A stretch of 64,000 bases of DNA from Lewinella sp. JB7 (GTDB taxonomy: Bacteria > Bacteroidota > Bacteroidia > Chitinophagales > Saprospiraceae), in assembly GCF_024297185.1 (NCBI RefSeq), contig NZ_JANCTD010000002.1, positions 558,001 through 622,000 on the forward strand, read 5' to 3'. Under the pieces are notes generated by a model that was not told where the DNA came from, ran no database searches, and saw nothing but the letters and a program-made list of their open reading frames with translations. Position numbers and translations under genes: made by a program. Below are positions 15,875 through 23,962 of this stretch, piece after piece (within the stretch, counting starts at the first letter, position 1; the number at the start of each line of letters is the position of its first letter).

Positions 15875-17383
15875 CTAGTAATGGCAGCGCTGGCAGTTCA
15901 GACCGCCGATGTCTTCGACGGTGACACCGTCGCGTACGCCCTCCTTGATTTCCTCGTGGTAGCGCTCGTAAGACTTGTAGTAGTCGTTGTCCTCGAACTG
16001 TACTTCGGTTTCGCGGTGACAGTTGATGCACCATCCCATACTGAGGGGGCTGTACTGGTACACGACTTCCATTTCCTCCACGGGGCCGTGGCAGTTCTGG
16101 CACTTCAGTTTGCCGACGGTCACGTGCTGCGCGTGGTTGAAGTAGGCGTGGTCGGGCAGGTTGTGGATGCGCGTCCATTCGATGGGTCCGGCTACGCGAT
16201 CGTCGCCGGTATATTCATTGGTGAGCGCGGCGTAAATGCCTTCCCACTGTTCCTCGACCACCTCGTCGACGTCGTCGGGATCACCGCCCTCGCTGATGTA
16301 GGTATTGGCGATCCACTTCTGGTAGATGTCCCGTGCCTGATCGTTGGTCATCTGGTCGTAGTTCTGGATGTAGGCTCCCTCGCTGGGGTCCCAACCGATG
16401 GAGGCGAAGATTTTCGTCAGTTCGGCCGTGCCGTAGCGGCTACCGACCTGAATGGCGCGGTGGCAGTTCATACAGGTATTGACCGCCGGGATGACCGAGT
16501 GCTTGGAGCGGCGCGCTCCGTCGTGGCAGTACTGACATTCGATCTTGTGGATGCCGGCGTGCACTTCGTGGCTGAACTTGATCGGCTGGTCGGGCTCGTA
16601 GTCCTGCTGGCGGCCGAGATCGATGGCGTGGTTTACGGTCGTGTAACCACCGAGTACCACCAGGACGAAGATCACGAAAGCAATCATGCCGCGGCTGGTC
16701 AGTACCTGCACGAGCGTGCGGCGGGCGGGGGCGGCTCCCTCCGAGGCGGAGACCATATACTGCAGGTTGCTGGTGATGCGCGCCAGGATGAGCGAGAGCA
16801 ACAACAGCGACACTCCGAGAATGACGAAGAGCCAGGTATTATCGGTTTCCTGCTCCGCACCGACGGCCGGGCCGTTCATGACCGTACCCGGCTTTACGTA
16901 GGAGCCGGTGTACATTCCATCGATGTAGGCGAGCAAATGCTCGACGTCGGAATCGCTCAGGTTGGTGAAGTTGGACATCACCGTGGGCTTCCAGGCGTTC
17001 CAGACGGCAATGGCCCGGGCACTTTCCCCGGACCCGATAAGCTTCTGGGACTGCTGCACCCATTCGTAGAGGTGCTCCCGGGGTTCCCCGGCCCAGCGTT
17101 CCTCCACGCCACCGAGGGCGGGGCCCGTCAGGTTGGCCTTCATGTCGCCCGCGTGGCAGGAGCCACAGACATTCTCCTTCCAGAGGGCTTCCCCGAGGGC
17201 GGGGTCGCCTTCGCCGGGACCTACGGTAGTCGTGGGCACCTCGGCGGCCGGTTCGGCGACGGCGGCGTCGGCATTCGCAACGGTAGAATCAGCAGCGGTA
17301 GACTGGGCTAGGGTAACTGCACTGGTCAGCAACAACAGCAGAAACAGCGGCAGGCACCGATAGAAATTAGTAAGGTATGTCAT
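15875..17383 (-). CDS. actA: Alternative complex III multiheme cytochrome c subunit ActA (six CxxCH motifs)
   Basis: With the start at ATG 17383 the protein has 502 residues and a clean N-terminal signal or anchor (about 9-27). The frame continues to 17497, but that would bury the signal sequence. Heme motifs are CGSCH (C73), CQYCH (C283), CMNCH (C304), CQNCH (C428), CINCH (C452) and CQRCH (C497, two residues from the end). Membrane helices lie at about 183-201 and 233-247. ActA is usually described as pentaheme; here an extra monoheme cytochrome domain (about residues 55-160) precedes the first membrane helix. ActA relays electrons from ActB to ActE. It is the first gene of the operon and has a full Bacteroidota promoter upstream. 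Confidence 0.93.
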   Translation of the reverse strand: MTYLTNFYRCLPLFLLLLLTSAVTLAQSTAADSTVANADAAVAEPAAEVPTTTVGPGEGDPALGEALWKENVCGSCHAGDMKANLTGPALGGVEERWAGEPREHLYEWVQQSQKLIGSGESARAIAVWNAWKPTVMSNFTNLSDSDVEHLLAYIDGMYTGSYVKPGTVMNGPAVGAEQETDNTWLFVILGVSLLLLSLILARITSNLQYMVSASEGAAPARRTLVQVLTSRGMIAFVIFVLVVLGGYTTVNHAIDLGRQQDYEPDQPIKFSHEVHAGIHKIECQYCHDGARRSKHSVIPAVNTCMNCHRAIQVGSRYGTAELTKIFASIGWDPSEGAYIQNYDQMTNDQARDIYQKWIANTYISEGGDPDDVDEVVEEQWEGIYAALTNEYTGDDRVAGPIEWTRIHNLPDHAYFNHAQHVTVGKLKCQNCHGPVEEMEVVYQYSPLSMGWCINCHRETEVQFEDNDYYKSYERYHEEIKEGVRDGVTVEDIGGLNCQRCHY

Positions 17384-17445
17384 TATAATGTTGACATTTA
17401 AGGAATTGCGACGTGCGTGAGAGAATGCCCCGCCTGTCGGTCGCG

Positions 17446-17477
17446 CAAAGATACTTTCGTGACATTTCTTTAACAAA
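17446..17477 (-). promoter_or_regulatory. actAp: Promoter of the act operon
   Basis: On the minus strand a -33 TTTG (17474-17477) and a -7 TATCTTTG (17446-17453) are separated by 20 bases, matching the Bacteroidota sigma factor consensus. The box ends 63 bases before the actA ATG. Confidence 0.7.
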
Positions 17478-17500
17478 CATGTTGGGAAAGCGACCATCCA

Positions 17501-17519
17501 TTTAGATTTCGTCTAAATA
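17501..17519. promoter_or_regulatory. Dyad operator upstream of actA, matching that of coxII
   Basis: TTTAGATT-TCG-TCTAAATA, an interrupted palindrome 48 bases upstream of the actA -7 box. Apart from the central triplet it is identical to the site at 7352-7370 upstream of coxII. The position just upstream of the -33 element fits an activator or a dual regulator. Confidence 0.6.
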
Positions 17520-17598
17520 GTATGGCTCCGCACGTTCTATAGACGGCTCCTGCGTCCCCGCCCGGTGAACTTTTGCCCGCTCCGTCGTTTGTTGCGGC

Positions 17599-18660
17599 AT
17601 GAACATCAAGAACCACCACGCTGACATGCGTTACAACGCCTTCGGTACGACGGGCTGGCAGGTATCCAAGATCGCCCTGGGCACCATGACCTTCGGCCAG
17701 CAAAATACGGAAGCGGAGGGGCACCGACAACTGGATTACGCCCTCGAGCGGGGCATCAACCTGATCGATACGGCGGAGATGTACTCCGTACCACCCAAAC
17801 CGGAAACGCAGGGAAGCACGGAAAGAATCATTGGCAGTTGGATCCGGTCGCGTAAGCACCGCGATCGGTACTACCTCGCTACTAAAATCGCCGGCCCTAT
17901 GCCGATGGCGCGGCATATCCGTCCCAACCTGGGATTCGCGGACGGCCAGCTGCGAGAAGCGCTGGGAAAGAGTCTGGAGCGCCTGCAAACCGACTACGTA
18001 GACCTGTACCAACTGCACTGGCCGGAGCGGACCACCAATTATTTCGGCACGCGGGGCGTCAGTGAGATCGATGAGTGGCAGGATAACTTTCTGCGGGTCC
18101 TGGAGGATATGAAAACGTTGATCGACGAGGGTCTGATCCGCGCCTGGGGCCTGAGCAACGAGACGCCGTGGGGAGTCATGCGGATACTCCAACTGGCGGA
18201 CGCCCACGGGCTTCCCCGGCCGGTAAGCATTCAGAATCCGTATAGTCTGCTTGCGCGGGGTTTTGAGGTCGGACTTGCCGAGGTATGTCTGCGGGAACAT
18301 ATTGCGGGCTTCCCCTACTCTCCCCTGGCCATGGGTCGGCTGTCGGGCAAGTACCTCCGCGGCGAGGACGATGCCGAAAGTCGCCTAAATCAGTTTACCC
18401 ACTATACCCGCTACAACAGCGAGAATTGCCTAGCGGCCACGGAGCGCTACGCGGAAGTTGCCGACCGCCACGGGCTGGATATGGCGCAGATGGCACTGGC
18501 CTTCGTGACGGATCGCCCCTTCAACCAGAGCAATATAATCGGAGCTACATCCATTAAACAACTGCGGCAGAATATCGACAGCATCGACCTGCATTTGGAC
18601 GGCGATGTGCTGAAAGATCTGGAAGCCGTACAGTCTCAGTACCCAAATCCGGCCGTGTAA
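17599..18660 (+). CDS. Aldo/keto reductase (Tas-like)
   Basis: A 353-residue NADPH-dependent TIM-barrel oxidoreductase. The sequence follows the Tas subgroup closely: GLGTMTFGQQNTEAEGHRQ-like N-terminus, INLIDTAEMYSVPP with catalytic Asp and Tyr, Lys in YLATKIAGP, and His in YQLHWPER. The C-terminal NIIGATSIKQL segment is the usual cofactor-binding end. The substrate is unknown. A second in-frame ATG at 17626 (MRYNAFGTT) would match the family N-terminus better. A possible -7 box (AACTTTTG, 17568-17575) precedes it. It is divergent from actA and alone in its orientation unit. Confidence 0.9.
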   Translation: MNIKNHHADMRYNAFGTTGWQVSKIALGTMTFGQQNTEAEGHRQLDYALERGINLIDTAEMYSVPPKPETQGSTERIIGSWIRSRKHRDRYYLATKIAGPMPMARHIRPNLGFADGQLREALGKSLERLQTDYVDLYQLHWPERTTNYFGTRGVSEIDEWQDNFLRVLEDMKTLIDEGLIRAWGLSNETPWGVMRILQLADAHGLPRPVSIQNPYSLLARGFEVGLAEVCLREHIAGFPYSPLAMGRLSGKYLRGEDDAESRLNQFTHYTRYNSENCLAATERYAEVADRHGLDMAQMALAFVTDRPFNQSNIIGATSIKQLRQNIDSIDLHLDGDVLKDLEAVQSQYPNPAV

Positions 18661-18724
18661 CGATCAACCTTACCCCAACATCAAGTTCGAGTAGTTACTT
18701 TCGCGGCCCATTCATTTATATTTC

Positions 18725-20200
18725 ATGCAGATACCAATTGAGCGCAAACCGTTACGGATGTACGGCGATGCCAGCCGGGTCATTGGCCGTTTTTTCTGGG
18801 CGGGCAAGGATCGCGCCTACCAACTCATCGATCGGGTAATTAATCTTGACGATCAGGAGACCCACGACACCCTGATGCGTACCCTGCGTGATTTCGCGCG
18901 ACGGCACCGCAACACCATCGGCATCTACCGCCGTCACCTCAACGCCGCCCTGGAGCGGGTACCGGAGCAGCGGGAGAAGGTCCTGCTGCTCAGCGAGGAA
19001 AAACAAGCCCTGATCGGCGCTTACTTTACCCACGAGTACAGCATCGAATCGGCGGCCTTCTTTAATCCTTCCGTAGTACCCGCCCTCGACCAGACCGGAC
19101 TGGAGCGCGGCCAGATGCGCATCGTGATGAGCATGCGGGCGGTCGGTGAGGGGCATACCTCCTCCATTGAATTCCGCAACATCGTGCTCGACCGGGAGAA
19201 TAACCCCATCGCCGAACCGACGAATCAGTTCGTCGGGCTGGCGGAACGGATCTTTTACAGCCAGTACACCAAGGAGGCCTTCTCTAAGCGTACCCAGGAG
19301 CGGGACGAGATCGACCAGGAGATCTTCAACATGCTCATTGAGGACCTGCCCGACAATTTCAACCACCGGGAACTCTACGAGCGCTACTGGAAACTCTGGA
19401 ATCAGTACGGCGAAGACAGCCGGGAACGCGACCAGCTAAACCATCTCATGACGGTAGCCGATCGGTATTATGAACTCCAGTTCAGCCTGGATACCGACAT
19501 CAGCGAACGGGTACTCTACCCCATGATCGACTTCGAGATGAAGGGAATGGAGGACGCTCGATTCCTGCAGTTCGTCAACGACGACGGCAGTAAGATCTAC
19601 TACGGTACCTATACGGCCTACAACGGAAGTCAGATTCGTCCCATGATCATCGAGACGGAAGACTTTTACACCTTCACGATCCGGCCGGTGTACGGCGATG
19701 CCGCCGTCAATAAGAATCATGCCATCTTCCCCCGCAAGATCAACGGCCACTACTACGTGCTGTGCCGGATTGACGGCATCAACAACTACATCATCAAGAG
19801 TGACCGACTGCAGGTATGGGATGACGCGGTAAAGATCAGCGAGCCGAAGTTCCCCTGGCAACTCTACCAGGTAGGCAACTGCGGCGCCCCACTCGAGACG
19901 GAGAAGGGATGGCTCGTGATCACCCACGGGGTGGGCCCCATGCGACGGTACTGCCTGGGCGCTATGTTGCTCGACCTGGAGGATCCTTCCATCGTACTCG
20001 GTCAGCTTGAGGAACCTTTACTGAGCCCGATGGACGATGAGCGCGAGGGCTACGTGCCTAACGTAGTGTACAGCTGCGGCAGCATCATTCACAACGGGGA
20101 GGTGTTCATTCCCTACGGAATATCGGACGAGGCGGCCCGCTTTGCCACCGTGAATCTGGAGATGTTGCTGGACACCCTGCTGGGGAACGGAAAGGAGTAA
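18725..20200 (+). CDS. Glycoside hydrolase family 130-type phosphorylase/glycosidase
   Basis: A 491-residue five-bladed beta-propeller enzyme. The C-terminal half carries GH130 blocks: MKGMEDARFLQF, YYGTYTAYNGSQIRP, KNHAIFPRKINGHYYVLCRID, GNCGAPLETEKGWLVITHGVG and EGYVPNVVYSCGSIIHNGEVFIPYG. GH130 members phosphorolyse or hydrolyse beta-mannosides, so a mannose-containing substrate is likely, but the sequence does not fix the linkage. The N-terminal 150 residues are helical and longer than in short GH130 enzymes. No signal peptide is seen, so it is cytoplasmic. It converges on two glycosyltransferase genes with a 24-base gap, suggesting one glycan pathway. A TACTTTCG box at 18696-18703 fits as the -7 element. 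Confidence 0.88.
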   Translation: MQIPIERKPLRMYGDASRVIGRFFWAGKDRAYQLIDRVINLDDQETHDTLMRTLRDFARRHRNTIGIYRRHLNAALERVPEQREKVLLLSEEKQALIGAYFTHEYSIESAAFFNPSVVPALDQTGLERGQMRIVMSMRAVGEGHTSSIEFRNIVLDRENNPIAEPTNQFVGLAERIFYSQYTKEAFSKRTQERDEIDQEIFNMLIEDLPDNFNHRELYERYWKLWNQYGEDSRERDQLNHLMTVADRYYELQFSLDTDISERVLYPMIDFEMKGMEDARFLQFVNDDGSKIYYGTYTAYNGSQIRPMIIETEDFYTFTIRPVYGDAAVNKNHAIFPRKINGHYYVLCRIDGINNYIIKSDRLQVWDDAVKISEPKFPWQLYQVGNCGAPLETEKGWLVITHGVGPMRRYCLGAMLLDLEDPSIVLGQLEEPLLSPMDDEREGYVPNVVYSCGSIIHNGEVFIPYGISDEAARFATVNLEMLLDTLLGNGKE

Positions 20201-20224
20201 TTGTCAGGACGTCCTTGATCAACC

Positions 20225-21241
20225 TTACCCCTTTCGTTCGAGGATGGAGTTGTAGACTTCAATGTACCCTTCGGTCATTCGCTCGACGCTGAAGCGATCG
20301 CGGGCCACGGCGGCTACTTCCTTACGGTCGAGTTCCTCGCACATGGCTACCAGCTCCACGGCTCCTTCCACGCAGTCGGTAAGGTAACCCGTGCGGCCGT
20401 GATCGATCAGTTCGGGCATGGCCCCGCGGTTGAATGCGATAACGGGGGTACCGGTCATCATACTTTCGGCGACGCTTAGCCCGAAGGGTTCGTCAAATGC
20501 AATAGGGTGCAACAGTGCTGCGGCACCGCCGAGAATGCGGTTGCGTTCGTCGGGGCCGACGTTGCCCAAGTAACGAACGCGGTCGTCGTCAATATGGGGC
20601 AGAACCTTCTCCCGGTAGTAATCGTGATCCTGAATCAGACCGGCGATCAACAGGGGCCGTTTGACACGGTGAGCAATAGCGATCGCTTCGGCGGTCCCCT
20701 TATCGGGGTGGATACGACCGAAGTAAGCTAGATACTCTTTCGGTTTGGTGTTGACCGTGAATTGCTTCGTATCGATGCCGTTGTATACCGTGGCGATGTA
20801 ATCAATACGTTCATCGCGGTTAGCGTCGCTAATCGACACGTAATCGGTGTGCTCGTTGTAACGCTGGTAAACCGGAACGATATGCTCACTGCTGAAGCCG
20901 TGGACCGTCGTCACCATAGGGGTGTGGACCAACTGACTGTAACCGAGTGGCATAAAATCGAACTGATTGTGAATGATGTCAAATTTGTGTGCTGCTCCCA
21001 TGACCTGACTAATGTGTAAGTACTCCAGCACCTTAGGGTCCTGGCCGGCTTTTTCCGCGTAGCCGTACGCCGTAGTCGCGATCAGTTTGCCGGCGGTTTT
21101 GCTCGTTCCGGTGGCAAATAACGTGACGTCAATTCCTCGTTTCACCAGCCCCTCAGTGAGGTGACTGGTTACCTGTTCCCAGGGTCCGTATGCGGCCGGG
21201 GGGGTAGACCAGGCGATGGGCGCTAACATAGCTACCTTCAC
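20225..21241 (-). CDS. Glycosyltransferase family 4 protein
   Basis: A 338-residue GT-B fold glycosyltransferase. The N-terminal acceptor domain starts MKVAMLAPIAWSTPPAAYGPWEQ. The C-terminal donor domain has YFGRIHPDKGTAEAI, ALLHPIAFDEPFGLSVAESMMTGTPVIAFNRGAMPEL (the E-x7-E motif of GT4) and a final helix. It probably transfers a sugar from an NDP-sugar donor in the cytoplasm. It overlaps the upstream GT4-toroid gene by four bases (ATGA), so the two are coupled, and it converges on the GH130 gene. The sugar is not determinable from sequence. Confidence 0.9.
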   Translation of the reverse strand: MKVAMLAPIAWSTPPAAYGPWEQVTSHLTEGLVKRGIDVTLFATGTSKTAGKLIATTAYGYAEKAGQDPKVLEYLHISQVMGAAHKFDIIHNQFDFMPLGYSQLVHTPMVTTVHGFSSEHIVPVYQRYNEHTDYVSISDANRDERIDYIATVYNGIDTKQFTVNTKPKEYLAYFGRIHPDKGTAEAIAIAHRVKRPLLIAGLIQDHDYYREKVLPHIDDDRVRYLGNVGPDERNRILGGAAALLHPIAFDEPFGLSVAESMMTGTPVIAFNRGAMPELIDHGRTGYLTDCVEGAVELVAMCEELDRKEVAAVARDRFSVERMTEGYIEVYNSILERKG

Positions 21242-23586
21242 CCGGCACTCTCTTCGGTCGCGCGTGCTAGTCCGGCTACCGGAACCTCCGGTAGAGCAAA
21301 CCCGTTAAGCAGCTTTTTCAGCGCTATCTCACTAGTAGAAGTGGTCTTTTCGCTGCTGGGTTGAGACCACTCAACCGTAAAATTTTCCATCTCCACCCGA
21401 CTTATCAGGTAGGCCAGGAGACTTTCCGCCCCCTGGTTGTGATTGACACCTCCTTCCATCAGGCCGTCGAAGCAACCACCCGTTTCCGGGTTGTAGATCG
21501 AAACTTTCATGTCATTCTGCCCGGTGAACCAGGCAAAGGCCGTGGCTAAGTTTCCGCAGTGGGGTTGGAGCCCCTGGTGGCGACAGGCTTCACTGAACAA
21601 CAGTACTTTACACATCACGTCGATTGGCTGTTGATCGTAGCGCGGGCGATTCTCCCGGATCACGTAAGGGTTAGTACAACCGATTGGGCAAAGTACCCCG
21701 TCTATGATGGTTTGCTCGGCAAGGAAATTCGTCGATTCGATCGCAACCGAACGGATGGATTCCTTACTTAAATGGTTCATTGCCCGGAACAATGCCAGGG
21801 GTAAGATGCCGTTACTGTAAGTTAGGTATTTTTCGAACCAATTCCAACCCTGTTCCCGGCTATCGTGATAATGATTCACAAGTCGGTTACACAGACGATC
21901 CAGCAGGTTCAGCATATCCTCGCTGCTCGGCTTGAAGTCCAGGTAATAGGACAGAGCCAGAATTCCGTAGGCGACCGTGCGTGGACTGGTCATGTTGTCC
22001 AGATGACCGACGGCGCGGATGAAAATCTCTTCCAGAATGGCGCGTTGATCGGGGCGGGGGGGGTGTGCCAGGCAGAAACTGACGCCCCAGAGCGCCCGCC
22101 CGTAGCTGTCCTCGGAACCCTGCTGCTCCAGAAAACGCCGGTCGTAACTCATGAAATTGCGGAAAGTCCCGTCGAGATTCTGGGCGTGGTAGATGTAGGA
22201 GATGTAAGTATCCGCTAGACGGTGCAGCGTCTGTTTGTTGCCCACGCCTGCTTTGGCGAGCATGCCAATCAATAACAGGGCCCGACCGTTGTCGTCCAGA
22301 CAGTAGCCCTCGAACCGGTTGGGGATCGCGTATTTCGCGTGCTGTAGGATACCGCAATCATCGGTCAGCCGATGCAGGTGATCTAATTTAAGCGGCGGCA
22401 GACTGCCGACGGTAGTGGCCGAAGCGCTGTGCTGGTCGTAGGCTACCTTGGCCTCTCCGAAGACCCGGAGGTACTGCTTGCCAATGCGCGGCCACAGTAG
22501 CTCACGGCCGTAAGCCGCGGCCCGGGTACGCAGGTCCGTAAGTTTTCGATCGTCCCGGAACAGTTCGGTTACCGTTTCGGAAAGGGCCTGACTATCGTGG
22601 AACGGAAAGAGCCTTCCCCTACCCTCCTGTAGGAGTTCCGCAGCGTGCCAGAATGGAGTGCTTACGATCGCCGCGCCGGCGCCCACCGCATAGGCTAGGG
22701 TACCGCTGGTGATCTGGGCCTCGTTGGGATAGGGTACGACATAGATATCGGCCGCCCGGAGACAGTCGAACAATTCCTGCTCGGAAGCAAATTTGCTGAT
22801 CATGCGCAGGTTGTCCCCGACGCCCAATTCAGTCGCCAGATCCTGCAAGTATTCGCGGTACTCTTCTCCGTTGGCGCGCAGCACGTGGGGGTGGGTCTTA
22901 CCGAGCACGACGTAGAGAGTGTTGGGAAATTGCTTGACGATCTCGGGGAGCGCCCGGATCGAAGTTTCGATGCCTTTACCCCGCCCCAACAGACCGAAGG
23001 TGAAGAGTACCCGGTGGTCGGACCACCCGAGCCGTTCGCGCAGAACTTCCCGGGGTTCGGACTCGATGACCGGTACGCCGTGCTCGACGACATAGATCGA
23101 CTGGGGATCAACCGAGAAAACGGAGGTAAGAATATCCTCGGCCAACTTGGTCATCACCACGACTGCCTGAGCACGCCGGGCGATGCGACTGAGTACGTCC
23201 CGCTGCCCGAAACTGGGTTCCTTCAGGACCGTGTGAAAGGTTACGATCAGGGGGATCCGCAACCGATCCAGTAGATGCATGATGTACACCCCGTCATCGC
23301 CCCCGAAGATGCCGTATTCGTGCTGAAGTACTAACAGATCGAAGCCACCTTCATTGAGGTGATCGGCGGCCTGGCGGTAGGACTTCGGGTCCTGGGGATT
23401 AATGCGGGTAGTGACCTCCTCCGGATAATCATGATCGTCGCCGGGTTCCTCCATTGCGAAGATTTCGGCATACTCCTTAATCTCGCCAGCTCTGAGGTTG
23501 CTCAGAATGGCGCGGGCGAGGCTATTGGTAAAGGTACCGATACCACAGGCTTTGGGCGGGTAGTTCCCGAGGAAGGCGATTTTCAT
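21238..23586 (-). CDS. Bidomain protein: GT4 glycosyltransferase fused to an alpha/alpha-toroid domain
   Basis: This 782-residue protein begins with a GT-B glycosyltransferase (about 1-385: MKIAFLGNYPPKACGIGTF, LLVLQHEYGIFGGDDG, FTFGLLGRGKGIETSIRALP, VPYPNEAQITSGTLAYAVGAGAAIVSTP). Its C-terminal half (about 400-735) is entirely helical with the spaced aromatic and His residues of an (alpha/alpha)6 toroid, as in many glycoside hydrolases and epimerases: LDDNGRALLLIGM, GSEDSYGRALWGVSF, GWNWFEKYLTYSNGILPLAL, RYDQQPIDVMCKVLLF, GGCFDGLMEGGVNHNQGAES. It could both build and trim or modify a glycan. It is the first gene of a two-gene operon with the GT4 at 20225, opposite a GH130 gene. The toroid assignment is by pattern and has no named family. 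Confidence 0.82.
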   Translation of the reverse strand: MKIAFLGNYPPKACGIGTFTNSLARAILSNLRAGEIKEYAEIFAMEEPGDDHDYPEEVTTRINPQDPKSYRQAADHLNEGGFDLLVLQHEYGIFGGDDGVYIMHLLDRLRIPLIVTFHTVLKEPSFGQRDVLSRIARRAQAVVVMTKLAEDILTSVFSVDPQSIYVVEHGVPVIESEPREVLRERLGWSDHRVLFTFGLLGRGKGIETSIRALPEIVKQFPNTLYVVLGKTHPHVLRANGEEYREYLQDLATELGVGDNLRMISKFASEQELFDCLRAADIYVVPYPNEAQITSGTLAYAVGAGAAIVSTPFWHAAELLQEGRGRLFPFHDSQALSETVTELFRDDRKLTDLRTRAAAYGRELLWPRIGKQYLRVFGEAKVAYDQHSASATTVGSLPPLKLDHLHRLTDDCGILQHAKYAIPNRFEGYCLDDNGRALLLIGMLAKAGVGNKQTLHRLADTYISYIYHAQNLDGTFRNFMSYDRRFLEQQGSEDSYGRALWGVSFCLAHPPRPDQRAILEEIFIRAVGHLDNMTSPRTVAYGILALSYYLDFKPSSEDMLNLLDRLCNRLVNHYHDSREQGWNWFEKYLTYSNGILPLALFRAMNHLSKESIRSVAIESTNFLAEQTIIDGVLCPIGCTNPYVIRENRPRYDQQPIDVMCKVLLFSEACRHQGLQPHCGNLATAFAWFTGQNDMKVSIYNPETGGCFDGLMEGGVNHNQGAESLLAYLISRVEMENFTVEWSQPSSEKTTSTSEIALKKLLNGFALPEVPVAGLARATEESAG

Positions 23587-23805
23587 TGATGGTAGTTAGA
23601 AAGAATATACACGGGGGTAGGTGCTCATTTTAACCCGACTTTTGCGTATAGGGTTCGGTTACGAAAGGCCATGAACCCCCCCAACAGGGTGCCGCCGCCC
23701 GGTCGTCGTACCGCGACCCCTTGTTTTCCTAGATTCTCAAATATGAGAACCAAACAATTTTGTTGAAAACTTCTCTCGTTCGGCGGCGCGGATAGCGGAC
23801 AAAAA

Positions 23806-23838
23806 AGACCATCCCCGGAATCACGGCCGGCGATGGTC
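23806..23838 (-). terminator. Terminator or attenuator hairpin upstream of the glycosyltransferase operon
   Basis: A 12-bp stem with one mismatch (GACCATCCCCGG pairing with CCGGCGATGGTC) and an 8-base loop. On the minus strand it is followed by TTTTTT, the classical rho-independent shape. No gene ends here on that strand, so it may terminate a small RNA or act as an attenuator in the leader of the gene at 21238-23586. Confidence 0.5.
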
Positions 23839-23933
23839 CAACGAATACCCATAGGTATTGCTCTCTTGTCTTTATGAAGCACGAGTGAGCTACGTTACGC
23901 GCCGATCCAGTCCCGGGCCCGGCCCGCTTTGGT

Positions 23934-23941
23934 TATCTTTG
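23934..23941 (+). promoter_or_regulatory. -7 promoter box of parB
   Basis: TATCTTTG matches TAnnTTTG and ends 21 bases before the chosen ATG at 23963, which supports that start over the upstream frame extension to 23858. Confidence 0.55.
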
Positions 23942-23962
23942 CGCTTCAGTAAGCAAAATGTT

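Larger units (their letters stand above)
23587..23962. other. Intergenic control region between the glycosyltransferase operon and parB
   Basis: This 376-base divergent gap has no convincing gene. It holds an AT-rich dyad TTCTCA-AATA-TGAGAA (23734-23749), a minus-strand terminator-like hairpin (23806-23838), a second dyad AATACC-CATA-GGTATT (23844-23859) and the parB -7 box. An 85-codon GTG frame on the minus strand (23625-23882) crosses the hairpin and has no recognisable homology; I treat it as non-coding or, less likely, a leader peptide. Confidence 0.5.

Noticed and set aside
20201-20224. AGGACGTCCT palindrome between the convergent GH130 and GT4 genes as a bidirectional terminator
   Set aside because: The stem has no loop and no T run on either strand.
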